This document shows, one piece after another, positions 18,024 through 27,532 of a stretch of DNA of 64,000 nt. The DNA comes from Lapidilactobacillus dextrinicus DSM 20335 (GTDB lineage: Bacteria; Bacillota; Bacilli; Lactobacillales; Lactobacillaceae). The stretch is taken from contig NZ_AYYK01000001.1 of NCBI RefSeq assembly GCF_001436095.1, positions 124,001 to 188,000 on the forward strand. Reading direction: 5' to 3'. Positions within the stretch are counted from its first letter, which is position 1; the number at the start of each line of letters is the position of its first letter. Both the position numbers and the translations under genes were made by a program. The notes beneath the pieces were generated by a model, which searched no databases, was not told the origin of the DNA, and saw nothing but the letters and a program-made list of their open reading frames with translations.

Positions 18024-18102
18024 TAGTTTTTTTTAGAGGCAGGAAATTTCGAACTGCCTTAATTAGTCCATCGCGATGACAACATCAGTTGATGTTGGGA
18101 CT
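18024..18102 (-). promoter_or_regulatory. Structured 5' leader of queT, possible riboswitch
   Basis: On the minus strand: outer helix AGTCC/GGACT enclosing a perfect 7-base hairpin CAACATC-AACT-GATGTTG, then a second hairpin GGCAG/CTGCC, then an A-rich tail CTAAAAAAAACTAGG running into the ribosome binding site AGGTGG. The hairpin plus A-rich tail next to the binding site resembles preQ1 class I, but the hairpin loop lacks the segment that should pair with the tail. It also does not match the preQ1-II sequence I remember. Confidence 0.4.
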
Positions 18103-18238
18103 CATTTATTCTAGCTATCTTCAACCAAAATAGCAACCGCTGATATTGATCAAATAAATTAAAAACATTAAAAAAACGCCGTTATAATATTCAACCATTC
18201 AGTAAAAATACGACTTTAATAAAACGGAGAAATTAAGC

Positions 18239-18324
18239 TACGACATATTTTTAAATTGGCGCCAAAAATGACGACAATCTAACCAAAGTGTCTAATTCTT
18301 GCGTAAATTTTTAAATTTGTCGTA
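18239..18324. repeat. Imperfect inverted repeat in the queT-acyltransferase gap
   Basis: TACGACATATTTTTAAATTGGCGC (given as two halves TACGACATATTTTT and AAATTGGCGC) is matched in inverse by 18301-18324. The 389-base gap 18009-18397 otherwise contains the queT leader and A/T-rich bases with no gene. Confidence 0.5.
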
Positions 18325-18397
18325 TCGCTATTTTGCCAAATTGAAAAAGTCACTTTAAAAAGATTGATGCTAATTGAACTGATGTATCTTTAAATCA

Positions 18398-18794
18398 CTA
18401 TTCATCTAAACGCTTAATTAATCTTGCTGGTACGCCGGCATATAGACAACTAGGTTCACAGTCCTTGTTGACAAAACTACCAGCACCTATAATACATCCA
18501 GTTCCAATCGTAACGCCGGCAAGAACCGTGACGCGCGTGCCAAGCCAAACACCATCGCCAACAATAATCGAGGCCATCTTTAATTCACCTGCGCGTCGAT
18601 TCGTCGGACCAATTTCGTGCGTCGCGCAATTAAATGAGGTCTCCATACCAATCGCCACATCCTGACCAATAATAATTTTGCAATCAGGAAAAGCATCTGT
18701 CCCGGTAATAAATGAACAATCACGACTGACAAAACACCGATCGCCCAATTAAGCATTGCCCTACCATCTTAGCCCTTATCCTTATGACCTTCAT
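18398..18794 (-). pseudogene. Hexapeptide-repeat acyltransferase, probably frameshifted
   Basis: The open frame 18398-18748 encodes 116 residues of left-handed beta-helix repeats (IIVGDGVWLGTRVTVLAGVTIG, quoted as VGDGVWLGTRVTVLAGV, then AGVPARLIKRL), the C-terminal two thirds of a CoA-dependent O-acetyltransferase with catalytic His in CATHEIG. It begins directly after a stop with only a TTG and no ribosome site. Removing one G from the GGG at 18744-18746 would join it to an upstream frame reading KMVGQCLIG, giving QCLIGDRCFVSRDCSFITG, a good hexapeptide pattern. So I read it as a frameshifted remnant; family length is usually about 180-200. Confidence 0.6.
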
Positions 18795-18867
18795 TATTGC
18801 ATATTGGCTCGCTTCAAAAAAATTTATTGCTGTGAGATCAATTTTTAACTATTCACACGTTAGTGAT

Positions 18868-18913
18868 AAAAAACAGCCCCATCACAACCTTTTTATCGGT
18901 TGAAACGGGACTG
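18868..18913 (-). terminator. Terminator of guaA
   Basis: Minus-strand stem CAGTCCC/GGGGCTG with an inner CAACC/GGTTG, followed by TTTTTT, 23 bases past the guaA stop. Confidence 0.75.
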
Positions 18914-18935
18914 AATTTATTTAAATTGTTAGAGC

Positions 18936-20489
18936 TTATTCCCACTCAATTGTTGCGGGTGGCTTACTGGTAATATCATACACAACGCGGTTAACATGTG
19001 CACATTCGTTAACGATTCGAACAGAGATCTTTTGGAGAACATCCCATGGAATTTGGGCAAAGTCTGCCGTCATACCATCGATTGAAGTCACAGCACGAAT
19101 AGCTACGGTGTAATCGTAAGTCCGACCATCACCCATGACACCAACACTGCGAATGCCTGGTAGTACGGTGAAGTATTGCCAAATTTCTTCGTCAAGACCA
19201 GCATTCTTGATTTCTTCACGGAGGATTAAATCAGAATCACGAACGATTTCCAATTTATCTTCGGTGATTTCGCCAAGGACACGGATAGCTAAACCAGGAC
19301 CAGGGAATGGCTGACGCCAAACAAGGTCATGGGGCATTCCCAACTTCTCACCTAACTCACGGGCTTCATCTTTGAATAAAGTCCGTAATGGTTCAATTAA
19401 TTGGAAGTGAATGTCTTCTGGTAATCCACCGACGTTATGATGTGACTTGATTGTTTGGGCAGTACTTGTACCACTTTCAATCACATCAGTGTACAAAGTG
19501 CCTTGTGCTAAGAAGTCAATGCCGTCTAATTTAGCTGCTTCATCATTGAAGACTTGAATAAATTCGTTACCAATGATTTTACGTTTCTTTTCAGGGTCAG
19601 AAACACCAGCTAATTTGTCCATGAAACGTTCTTGAGCATCAACTTTAATAATATTTAAACCGAATTTACCTTCAAGGCTAGCCATCACTTGTTCAGCTTC
19701 ACCTTTACGCAATAAACCGTGATCGACAAAAATACTCGTTAATTGATTACCAATGGCTTTATGCAACAAGACGCCAACAACGCTTGAATCAACCCCACCG
19801 GATAAGCCAAGCAGGACTTTCTTATCGCCAACTTTTTCGCGGATTTGAGCAATTTGTTGGTCGATGAAATCAGTCATTGACCAGTTAGCATCTGCACCGG
19901 CAACGTCAAAAGTAAAGTGACGTAAGATTTCATTACCGTATTCAGTATTGCGAACTTCAGCATGGAATTGGATACCGTACATCTTCTTGTCATCATTAGC
20001 AAATGATGAGATAGGTGCATTTTTACTTGTAGCAACTACATGAAAGCCTGCTGGGACTTCGCGAACCAAATCACCATGGCTCATCCAAACGGTTTGATCA
20101 ACTGGTAGCCCTTTGAATAATGGTGATTGTTCATCAGTTACTGTAATTTCAGCTTTACCGTATTCACGGTTATCAGCTGGTTCAACCTTACCGTTTAATT
20201 TATAAGCTAATAATTGCATCCCATAACAAATACCCAAGACAGGAATGCCTAAGTTAAGGATTTCTTGATCGACATCAAAAGCTCCATCATCATAGACACT
20301 CATTGGACCACCTGAAAGAATGATTCCCTTAGGATTGATTGCTTTCACTTCGGCAGCGGTAATGGTGTTTGGTAACAATTCAGAGTAGACACCGAATTCA
20401 CGAATCCGGCGAGTAATGAGTTGATTATATTGACTACCGTAATCAAGAACGATAATCTTGTCGACATTGTTTACGTCGGCTTGCGCCAT
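18936..20489 (-). CDS. guaA: GMP synthase (glutamine-hydrolysing)
   Basis: Last step of GMP synthesis: XMP + Gln + ATP to GMP. N-terminal class I amidotransferase with nucleophile Cys in [11 protein letters not shown] and His in QFHAEV; ATP-pyrophosphatase P-loop [12 protein letters not shown]-terminal dimerisation domain ending KPPATIEWE, the family end. 517 residues. ATG at 20487-20489 is placed 10 bases after GGAG; a GTG three codons upstream is too close to the site. No purine riboswitch is visible in the 160-base upstream gap. Confidence 0.97.
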   Translation of the reverse strand: MAQADVNNVDKIIVLDYGSQYNQLITRRIREFGVYSELLPNTITAAEVKAINPKGIILSGGPMSVYDDGAFDVDQEILNLGIPVLGICYGMQLLAYKLNGKVEPADNREYGKAEITVTDEQSPLFKGLPVDQTVWMSHGDLVREVPAGFHVVATSKNAPISSFANDDKKMYGIQFHAEVRNTEYGNEILRHFTFDVAGADANWSMTDFIDQQIAQIREKVGDKKVLLGLSGGVDSSVVGVLLHKAIGNQLTSIFVDHGLLRKGEAEQVMASLEGKFGLNIIKVDAQERFMDKLAGVSDPEKKRKIIGNEFIQVFNDEAAKLDGIDFLAQGTLYTDVIESGTSTAQTIKSHHNVGGLPEDIHFQLIEPLRTLFKDEARELGEKLGMPHDLVWRQPFPGPGLAIRVLGEITEDKLEIVRDSDLILREEIKNAGLDEEIWQYFTVLPGIRSVGVMGDGRTYDYTVAIRAVTSIDGMTADFAQIPWDVLQKISVRIVNECAHVNRVVYDITSKPPATIEWE

Positions 20490-20657
20490 ATTTGTCACGC
20501 TCCAATTTTATTTTTGAATTTAGAGTAAATTAACAGTTATTCTTCTATATATCATAACGATTTTAAACGATGATGTAAATTGAATCTTTCTAGTAAAACG
20601 TCACCATTACAAAATTGACTACTTTATCAAGTAAAAAAACAATTTTTCAATCTTGGC

Positions 20658-21584
20658 TTAATATTTTCGCAACCCCACCGTGTCAATAACATGATGTGCG
20701 GTTTTATGCAGGATTAAATCGGCACGATTGCGTGTCGGCAAAATAAACTCGTCGAGATTTTTTAAGTCAACATCGCGCCAAATTTGATGAGCTTCAGCTA
20801 ATGCTTTGGCACGATCACCAACCGCGTAGTGATAATAATGATTATCAGGATTGTTAACTGCCATATCAAGCAATGTCTCAAAACGTTCAATATACCAATT
20901 CTCAACTTGCTTGGGATCAGCATCCACATAAATCGAAAAATCAAAGTAATCACTCACATAAAGTTGCTGATTACTAGGTAATTGTAAAACGTTAATCCCT
21001 TCGACAATTAAAATATCCGGCTGATCAATGACATCGTAGCCTTGAGGAACAATATCATAAATTTGATGAGAATAACGAGGTACTTCAATATTTGGCTGAC
21101 CACTTTTCACGTCATCAAGGAAGGTTAACAGTCGTTCCATATCATAACTCTCCGGAAATCCCTTACGATCAAGAATGCCTCGACGTTGAAGTTCAGCATT
21201 AGGATATAAAAAACCATCAGTCGTGATCAATTGAACCTTGTGATTAGTAAAAGAACGGCTCAATAAAAGTTGTAACAAGCGAGCAGTTGTTGTTTTGCCA
21301 ACAGCGACACTACCCGAAATCCCAATTAAAAACGGGGTCTTACGGGTTGGCTTGCCCATAAAATCAGCCTTATCATTCATCAGTTGTTGATAGCGGTGAA
21401 TATAAATATGCAGTAAATGCCGCAATGGCACATAGATTTCTTGAACATCATCTAGTGAAATGCGGTCATTTAATGCGGCAATTGATGCTAACTCATCAGC
21501 CGTCACCGTATTTAACTGATTACGACCATGGAAGGTAGCCCACTGTGCACGAGTAAAATAATTATAGTTATCCGGTAAAACCAC
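20658..21584 (-). CDS. coaA: Type I pantothenate kinase
   Basis: First step of coenzyme A synthesis from pantothenate. P-loop GISGSVAVGKTTTARLL, DGFLYPNAELQRRG and RKGFPESYD are type I (PanK-I) signatures. GGGAG stands eight bases before a GTG at 21582-21584 (first residues MVLPDNYNYFT), which I take as start, about 308 residues; no ATG is suitable. It follows helD by 75 bases and probably shares its transcript. Confidence 0.95.
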   Translation of the reverse strand: MVLPDNYNYFTRAQWATFHGRNQLNTVTADELASIAALNDRISLDDVQEIYVPLRHLLHIYIHRYQQLMNDKADFMGKPTRKTPFLIGISGSVAVGKTTTARLLQLLLSRSFTNHKVQLITTDGFLYPNAELQRRGILDRKGFPESYDMERLLTFLDDVKSGQPNIEVPRYSHQIYDIVPQGYDVIDQPDILIVEGINVLQLPSNQQLYVSDYFDFSIYVDADPKQVENWYIERFETLLDMAVNNPDNHYYHYAVGDRAKALAEAHQIWRDVDLKNLDEFILPTRNRADLILHKTAHHVIDTVGLRKY

Positions 21585-21659
21585 TAGAATTACTCCCAAT
21601 AAAACAAAATTGATGATACTCTGACATACGATGATAACAGTGAAGAAAGATCGATCCCA

Positions 21660-23972
21660 TTATTCTTGAACATATAACTGCTTAGACACAGCATCTAAGA
21701 TTGGGGTCACTTGATCCTTTGCAAAAATTGTTAATCGGTGCATCGCCCGTGAAGCAACTGTATAAACCAATTGACGGTCATCTTCATCAGGATAATTCTT
21801 TGCTGAAAGATCCCACAAAATAACGGCATCAAATTCCAATCCCTTAGCTAAGTATGCAGGAATAACTAAAGTACCAGCAGCTAAACGTTGGTTTTCAGAA
21901 CGAATTAAGGTCGCCGGATAATCTTGTAGTTGTAAATATTTCGCCACAGCTTCACTTTCCAACTTGGTCTTACAAATAATCGCAGTAGTAATCTTACGTT
22001 CATCATTTGACTTCAGTTGTGCAAGTAATCCCTCTTGTAACGCCAACTCATCGTTCTTAACCATCACGTTAGGTAAATCACCTTCACGCTCAAAAGTATC
22101 AATCTTCTGGCCGTTTTTCAAAATTGCTCGCGTAAATTCAGTAATTGGCTTGGTTGACCGATAAGAACGGGTCAATTGCACCACTTCTGTTTTATCACGA
22201 TCAAATAGTTTTTGCACCTGGCTTAACAACGAGCGGCTTTCGGTACGTGTAAAGATAGCTTGATTCAAATCGCCCAGCATTGTAAATTTCGCTTTAGGGA
22301 AACGATTCTGTAAATAAGCCAACTGGAACGGAGTATAATCTTGGATTTCGTCAATAAAGATGAAACGCATTGAACGATCGCCATTTTTACCTGTGATTAA
22401 ATCAAATAAAAAAAGGAACGGTGTCACGTCATCAAGATTAATCTCATGGTTCTTAAAATTAGCTTGAACTTCCTCAAGACCAGTTTGCCACTGCTCCAGC
22501 GTTAAACCATAGTCTGCTAACTTCACTAAGTTAGGAACTTGTTTTAAAAAGTGCAGGTATTGGGCTTGGATATTAAAGAAGCGCATCCGATTAATACCCT
22601 TACCAACTGGTTTCAAAGCCTGGGTCACAATTTTACGTGATAGGAATTTATATTCAGCATCACTTGACTCAAATTCTTGGTCGGGACGATCATACAACGT
22701 TTGTAGTTGTTCTTTATCCATACCCTCGATCAGCTTAGAAACCCAAGACTTTTTAGTTTCTGGCGTGATACGACTATTTAACATATGCATCAATTTTTCT
22801 TTAGTCGAATCGACTCGATTGGCTAAATGATAGTTCTCGTTAAAACTATAATAAATTTCAGCAATCTTTTCCTTAGTTAAATAAGGCTTACCTTGGAACT
22901 TCAAATCACGGAAATACATGCCACCTTTTTCTAGTAAGCGGCTATAACTTTCTAGGACCTTAAAGAACTTCAATTCTGTTTTTAAATGTGAAATCTTCTT
23001 GGCGGTTTCTGTCTGTGGTGTTTCAAAATGGGTGGTTGGATTAACGATTGTCAAATTAGGTAAACGGCGACCAACATATTGTTGATACGTCATTTGGACC
23101 ATGTTTTGTTCACCTAACTCAGGCAAGACATTTTCAATATAATCATTAAACAATTGGTTCGGTGAAAACATCACCACTTGGCTTGAAGTTAAATTACCAC
23201 GATAACGATAAAGTAAATAAGCCACGCGTTGTAAAATCGCTGACGTTTTACCAGAACCGGCCGCACCTTGAACAAATAACAAATCAGCTTTGGTATTACG
23301 AATAATTTTGTTTTGTTCTTTTTGAATTGTGGTCACAATTGATTTCATTTGCGTACTAGATTTTTCACCTAGCACTTCAAGTAACATTTGATCACCAATA
23401 GTCTCAGAAGTATCAAACATTGATTCAATTTGACCTTTTTTAATTAAGAACTGGCGCTTCAAAGTGATGTTAACCGATTGTTCACCATCAGGTGTCTGAT
23501 AAGTCACCTCACCTAATTTACCATCGTAATAAATAGATGAAATTGGAGCACGCCAATCATAGATTAAGAATTTATCGTTTTTATCAGTGAAAGAACTTAA
23601 CCCGATATAAATCGTCTCTCGTTTCGGTTCACCATGCTCATGAAAATCCAATCGAGCAAAATAAGGATTATCAATTAATCGGTTCAACGTATTTAAACGT
23701 CGGGTTGATTGTTGCCAACTGTTTTCACGTTCAGCCAACATTTGTTGCTGCTGATGAATCGACAACGCGGTTTCCAAATTAGTGGAATAATCACCGAAGT
23801 TCAGTTTGACTTCTTCACCGAAATGCTTATTAATTGACTTCTCGTCATTTGCAGCCTGATCAATTGAAACTTGCGCTTTCTTTTGCGCTTGACCAATTTT
23901 TTGAACAACATCATCTAAATACTGTTGTTCTGCTGCCTGTGTGTTACGAATCGGTTCATGTGAATCTGCCAA
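21660..23972 (-). CDS. helD: RNA polymerase recycling helicase-like ATPase HelD
   Basis: 770 residues. UvrD/SF1-type P-loop FVQGAAGSGKTSAILQRVAYLLYR (quoted GAAGSGKTSAILQRVAYLL), Walker B FIFIDEIQDYTPFQ, and QLTRSYRSTKPI; a long N-terminal coiled coil (residues about 10-90) is the arm that enters the RNA polymerase channel in studied HelD proteins. It releases stalled RNA polymerase from nucleic acid. Start is TTG at 23970-23972 following a GTGGGATA context; the next ATG is out of frame. A -35/-10 pair TTGTTT-18-TATGAT is readable upstream on the minus strand. Confidence 0.92.
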   Translation of the reverse strand: MADSHEPIRNTQAAEQQYLDDVVQKIGQAQKKAQVSIDQAANDEKSINKHFGEEVKLNFGDYSTNLETALSIHQQQQMLAERENSWQQSTRRLNTLNRLIDNPYFARLDFHEHGEPKRETIYIGLSSFTDKNDKFLIYDWRAPISSIYYDGKLGEVTYQTPDGEQSVNITLKRQFLIKKGQIESMFDTSETIGDQMLLEVLGEKSSTQMKSIVTTIQKEQNKIIRNTKADLLFVQGAAGSGKTSAILQRVAYLLYRYRGNLTSSQVVMFSPNQLFNDYIENVLPELGEQNMVQMTYQQYVGRRLPNLTIVNPTTHFETPQTETAKKISHLKTELKFFKVLESYSRLLEKGGMYFRDLKFQGKPYLTKEKIAEIYYSFNENYHLANRVDSTKEKLMHMLNSRITPETKKSWVSKLIEGMDKEQLQTLYDRPDQEFESSDAEYKFLSRKIVTQALKPVGKGINRMRFFNIQAQYLHFLKQVPNLVKLADYGLTLEQWQTGLEEVQANFKNHEINLDDVTPFLFLFDLITGKNGDRSMRFIFIDEIQDYTPFQLAYLQNRFPKAKFTMLGDLNQAIFTRTESRSLLSQVQKLFDRDKTEVVQLTRSYRSTKPITEFTRAILKNGQKIDTFEREGDLPNVMVKNDELALQEGLLAQLKSNDERKITTAIICKTKLESEAVAKYLQLQDYPATLIRSENQRLAAGTLVIPAYLAKGLEFDAVILWDLSAKNYPDEDDRQLVYTVASRAMHRLTIFAKDQVTPILDAVSKQLYVQE

Positions 23973-24159
23973 TATCCCACAACCTTTACTAAAAAATGAC
24001 CTTTAGCAATTTTGCGATCAAAACTGCATCATACAACGACTAAATTTTTCCAAACAAAAAAACGTATTGAACAAGTTTAGCACACTCTGCTCAAAACGTC
24101 TATTCTCCAGTGTTTCTATAAGGTATGACACCAGTAAATCATCTGGTGTTTTCACAAAA

Positions 24160-24339
24160 TTATTTATCTTGAGAGGCTTTTTTTCGTTTACGCCAAGCAA
24201 CAAAATAAGGGATCCAATAAACAATCAAATAACCAACGGCTAAGCCCATCATGGTATACATAAAAATCTTGTTTAAATATAAACCAAACAAAAAGCCAAT
24301 TAGTGTCGCAATGCCAGTGATAATAGATTTACGATTCAT
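24160..24339 (-). CDS. Small two-helix membrane protein, 59 residues
   Basis: Short gene with a clear GGAGG seven bases before its ATG. Product: MNRKSIITGIATLIGFLFG, a turn (YLNKIFMYTM), second hydrophobic helix GLAVGYLIVYWIPYFVAW, then a basic tail RKRKKASQDK, so both ends probably face the cytoplasm. It begins 37 bases after the second fluC gene, likely in the same transcript. No family recognised; function unknown. Confidence 0.7.
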   Translation of the reverse strand: MNRKSIITGIATLIGFLFGLYLNKIFMYTMMGLAVGYLIVYWIPYFVAWRKRKKASQDK

Positions 24340-24376
24340 ATTAATCCTCCTGATATTGTCATCATTTTATCATCAA

Positions 24377-24739
24377 TTAACCAAAAAGACTATTCCCCAA
24401 CCACCAACCTAAGGCACATAATGGTAGCCCTAATCCATAAGTCAGCGCAATATAAGTTAACGCACGCTGCCATTTTGTTGCAATTTGACCGGCAATTTCA
24501 CTATTTAAGGTAGAAAAAGTAGTCCAACCACCACAAAAACCAACACCAAAGAAGCCATATAACGAATCATTTAATGCAAATGAAAAAAGTAAGCCCAAAA
24601 TAAAAGCACCAGAAAGATTGATGATTAAAGTGGCGTGATACCCAAACTCAGGATGCACCTTTTTATAAAGTTCTGTAAACCAGTAACGGCCCAATGCCCC
24701 TATACTAGCACCTAAACCAACGATTACCCAATTCGTCAT
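24377..24739 (-). CDS. crcB: Fluoride channel subunit FluC (CrcB), second of a pair
   Basis: About 120 residues, four membrane helices. GLGASIGALGRYW and GFCGGWTTFSTLNSE are the family signatures (the TTFS motif lines the fluoride pore). ATG at 24737-24739 overlaps the stop of the other fluC by one base, so the two subunits are coupled; many Gram-positives make the dual-topology channel as a heterodimer from such a pair. Exports fluoride to protect enzymes. Confidence 0.93.
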   Translation of the reverse strand: MTNWVIVGLGASIGALGRYWFTELYKKVHPEFGYHATLIINLSGAFILGLLFSFALNDSLYGFFGVGFCGGWTTFSTLNSEIAGQIATKWQRALTYIALTYGLGLPLCALGWWLGNSLFG

Positions 24740-25116
24740 TAAAAGCGCATCTCCTTCATTGTTAATCTTTGGGCCACAGTTACCCCCAGCCAAGCTACCA
24801 AGACACCACCGATGATACTAATACCTAAATAAGCCAAGGCACTCGTCAGTTGGTTGGCAATGATCAATTTGACAAAGTCTAAACAGAAACTAGAAAAAGT
24901 CGTAAAGGCTCCAAAAAAGCCAGTTCCCACGCCTAAAACTAACCAGTGCCGATTTTTTGCCAGTCGTGGTCCTAAAAATCCTGTCCACATTGGTAGTAAA
25001 AAAGCTCCTAACAAATTAATAGTTAATGTGTTCCATGGTGAAGCTAACAAGTGTGTACCATATAAACGCGCTACACCACCCCAAAAACCAAAAAAAGCAA
25101 TCATTAAACTGGTCAA
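24739..25116 (-). CDS. crcB: Fluoride channel subunit FluC (CrcB), first of a pair
   Basis: About 125 residues, four membrane helices, with INLLGAFLLPMWTGF and GFFGAFTTFSSFCLD (pore TTFS). Start is ambiguous: GAGGTG is followed at once by ATGATA and six bases later by TTG at 25114-25116; the spacing favours TTG, while ATG at 25120-25122 is the alternative. Translationally coupled to the second subunit. No fluoride riboswitch is visible upstream, only a terminator for the preceding small gene. Confidence 0.92.
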   Translation of the reverse strand: MTSLMIAFFGFWGGVARLYGTHLLASPWNTLTINLLGAFLLPMWTGFLGPRLAKNRHWLVLGVGTGFFGAFTTFSSFCLDFVKLIIANQLTSALAYLGISIIGGVLVAWLGVTVAQRLTMKEMRF

Positions 25117-25223
25117 TATCATCACCTCGTAAAATATCCCTTGATTATCCCACCTAATTACTTGGATTGTCTAGTTGCTTTATTTTTTAGACCGGATAAC
25201 TTTTGAATGACAAAAGCAAGCGT

Positions 25224-25260
25224 AAAAAAACCGCATCGCCTTAATTGGTCGATGCGGTTT
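25224..25260 (-). terminator. Terminator after the 52-residue membrane protein gene
   Basis: Minus-strand stem AAACCGCATCG / CGATGCGGTTT followed by TTTT, directly after the small gene stop. Confidence 0.88.
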
Positions 25261-25264
25261 AATT

Positions 25265-25423
25265 TTATTTTCGCGTGTGAATGACTAATGGTAAGCCTTC
25301 CTCAACTAACATCCCAATTGCCATTGCATACATGGCGAACATATTCTTTCCTGTTGCTACTAAATAAAAAGTAAAAGCCCACCAAAAAACAAACAGCCAG
25401 TTAACTAACTTATTTTGTCCCAT
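25265..25423 (-). CDS. Small membrane protein, 52 residues
   Basis: Gene with a near-perfect ribosome site (GAGGAGGT, six bases before ATG). The product has a Trp/Phe-rich hydrophobic segment (NWLFVFWWAFTFYLVA) and a second weaker one (MFAMYAMAIGMLVEEG). Its own terminator follows. No family recognised. Divergent from the aldo-keto reductase gene. Confidence 0.68.
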   Translation of the reverse strand: MGQNKLVNWLFVFWWAFTFYLVATGKNMFAMYAMAIGMLVEEGLPLVIHTRK

Positions 25424-25494
25424 ATGTATACCTCCTCAATCACGACTTTATTATAAGCCGATTACAGCAAAAGTGTTCTGATAACGGCCTAAAG

Positions 25495-25523
25495 TTGACC
25501 CAACTTCAGATAACTTCTACAAT
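25495..25523 (+). promoter_or_regulatory. Promoter of the aldo-keto reductase operon
   Basis: TTGACC and TACAAT with exactly 17 bases between, 35 bases before the start codon and followed by AGGAGG. Confidence 0.8.
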
Positions 25524-25558
25524 AAAAGGGTCATCAATTTGGTATAGGAGGTCATCAA

Positions 25559-26551
25559 ATGTACGTTGCTGCAAGTCATCGTTATGATGTTTTACCAATT
25601 CGTCGTGTCGGCCATACAGGCTTACAATTACCAATAATTAGCCTAGGTCTTTGGCGTCATTACAGTAGTTCTGATCCATATGCTGAGCGTAAAAAAATCA
25701 TTTTATCAGCGTTTGATCATGGTATTTTTAGTTTTGATAATGCGAATAATTACGGCAAGCCAGAAATTGGTTCCGCTGAAAAAATGTTTGGTCAAGTTTA
25801 TCAGGAAGCCTTAAAACCTTACCGTGATGAACTCGTCGTCACCACTAAAGTTGGTTTTCAAACTGGCATGGGACCTTATTCAGAGTTTAATTCGCGTAAA
25901 AACATTTTACAAAGTATCGATCGTAGCCTGACTAATTTACAAATGGACTATGTCGATATTTATTATAGTCATCGTCCCGATCCCCAGACTGACTTTGAAG
26001 AAACAGCCTTAGCACTAGCCCAAATTGTGCAAGCTGGCAAGGCGCTTTATATTGGCATTAGTAATTATGATGCCGAACAAACTAAAACAATGGTTAAGTT
26101 GCTTCAAGAGTTAAAGGTCCCCTTTGTCGTTAATCAGTCTTCTTATAATATGTTGCAAACAAGTGTGAAAGATGACGGCTTGATGACCACTTTGAAAGAC
26201 TTAAATCGTGGTTTAGTGGCTTATGGTCCGCTGAGTGAAGGTTTATTAACAGATCGTTATCTAGATGGTATTCCTGAAGATTTCCCAATTCATTGGAGCA
26301 ATACTGATATTTTTGCTAACGGTAAAGATGCGGTTGTTAAAAAACTAAATCAACTCAACAACATCGCCAAAAATCGCAATCAAACTTTGGCGCAAATGGC
26401 CTTGGCTTGGATTTTACGTGATGAAACAGTTAGCAGTGTTATTATTGGCACCACTAGTGAAAAGAACCTTTTGGCTAACATTGAAGCCGGTCAAAATCTT
26501 AAATTCAGTGATGATGAAGTAACAGCAATTCAAACAATTTTACAGCATTAA
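25559..26551 (+). CDS. Aldo/keto reductase (YghZ / glyceraldehyde-3-P reductase-like)
   Basis: 330 residues, TIM-barrel NADPH-dependent reductase. Catalytic tetrad readable: Asp in FDNANNYG, Tyr in the same motif, Lys in VVTTKVG, His in YYSHRPD. The C-terminal SSVIIGTTSEKNLLANIEA binds NADP phosphate. AGGAGG lies seven bases before ATG. The subgroup resembles E. coli YghZ, acting on small aldehydes; the real substrate is uncertain. Heads a co-directional set with the peptidase-like and phosphatase genes. Confidence 0.9.
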   Translation: MYVAASHRYDVLPIRRVGHTGLQLPIISLGLWRHYSSSDPYAERKKIILSAFDHGIFSFDNANNYGKPEIGSAEKMFGQVYQEALKPYRDELVVTTKVGFQTGMGPYSEFNSRKNILQSIDRSLTNLQMDYVDIYYSHRPDPQTDFEETALALAQIVQAGKALYIGISNYDAEQTKTMVKLLQELKVPFVVNQSSYNMLQTSVKDDGLMTTLKDLNRGLVAYGPLSEGLLTDRYLDGIPEDFPIHWSNTDIFANGKDAVVKKLNQLNNIAKNRNQTLAQMALAWILRDETVSSVIIGTTSEKNLLANIEAGQNLKFSDDEVTAIQTILQH

Positions 26552-26599
26552 AATGCTATATTTAAAGTAATAACGATAAAAAAGAAAACGGGTGGTTAA

Positions 26600-27505
26600 A
26601 TGAAACAAGGAACAACTATTTTAACGTTAGATAATGGTTATCATTTATGGACCAATACACAAGGGCAAGGCGATATTCACCTACTCTGCTTACATGGTGG
26701 CCCTGGTGGTACGCATGAATATTGGGAAAACTTTGGCGAAAAATTAGCTGATATTGGTGTTCAAGTTCATATGTATGATCAATTAGGCTCATTTTATTCC
26801 GATCAACCAGATTACAATGATCCTGAAATCGCTGCTAAATATTTAACCAATGATTATTTCTTAGGTGAAGTTGAAGAAGTCCGCCAAAAACTTGGCATTG
26901 ATCATTTCTACTTAATTGGTCAATCATGGGGTGGCGCCTTAACAATGGAATATGCCTTGAAATATGGCGAACACTTAAAAGGTGCAATTATTTCAAGTAT
27001 GGTTGATAACATTCCTGAATACATGGTCCACATCAATAAAGTCCGCGATGAAGCTTTACCAGTTGAGGCTGTTTCTTACATGAAACGTTGCGAAGCTGAA
27101 GGCAACTACGATGATCCTCAATACCAAGCTTATGTTGATGTTCTAAATGCAGGCTATGTCGATCGTCGTCAACCCCTTGCCATTCGTCATCTTATTTCAA
27201 CGATGGCAACACCGGTTTACAATGCTTTCCAAGGTGACAATGAATTCGTCGTGACTGGTAAATTAAAAGACTTTGATTTACGCAAAGAGATTCATAACAT
27301 CACTGTGCCAACCCTATTAACTTTTGGTCAACATGAAACCATGCCACTATCTTCAGCATTAAGAATGTCACAAGAGATTCCTAATGCGCGCTTAGAAACC
27401 ACACCAAATGGTGGTCATCATCATATGATGGACAATCCTGATGTTTACTTTGCTCACTTGAAACAATTCATTCTCGATGTTGAAAGTGGTCACTTCAAAG
27501 CTTAA
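26600..27505 (+). CDS. Proline iminopeptidase-like alpha/beta hydrolase
   Basis: 301 residues. CLHGGPGGTHEYW is the oxyanion HGGPGG box typical of prolyl aminopeptidases (PepI), nucleophile Ser in LIGQSWGGAL, catalytic His near PNGGHHHMMDNP. Releases N-terminal proline from peptides in characterised lactobacillar homologues; related enzymes act on other amides, so substrate is probable, not certain. Cytoplasmic. Follows the aldo-keto reductase by 48 bases. Confidence 0.87.
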   Translation: MKQGTTILTLDNGYHLWTNTQGQGDIHLLCLHGGPGGTHEYWENFGEKLADIGVQVHMYDQLGSFYSDQPDYNDPEIAAKYLTNDYFLGEVEEVRQKLGIDHFYLIGQSWGGALTMEYALKYGEHLKGAIISSMVDNIPEYMVHINKVRDEALPVEAVSYMKRCEAEGNYDDPQYQAYVDVLNAGYVDRRQPLAIRHLISTMATPVYNAFQGDNEFVVTGKLKDFDLRKEIHNITVPTLLTFGQHETMPLSSALRMSQEIPNARLETTPNGGHHHMMDNPDVYFAHLKQFILDVESGHFKA

Positions 27506-27532
27506 TTATATTTAAATCAAAAGGATGCCGAT

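Noticed and set aside
24018-24224. Minus-strand open frame of 68 codons
   Set aside because: It overlaps the well-supported 59-residue membrane gene in another frame and lacks a ribosome site.
25126-25262. GGCGATG near the fluC genes suggested a fluoride riboswitch
   Set aside because: The motif is one arm of the terminator of the 52-residue gene; the conserved pseudoknot parts of the fluoride aptamer are absent.
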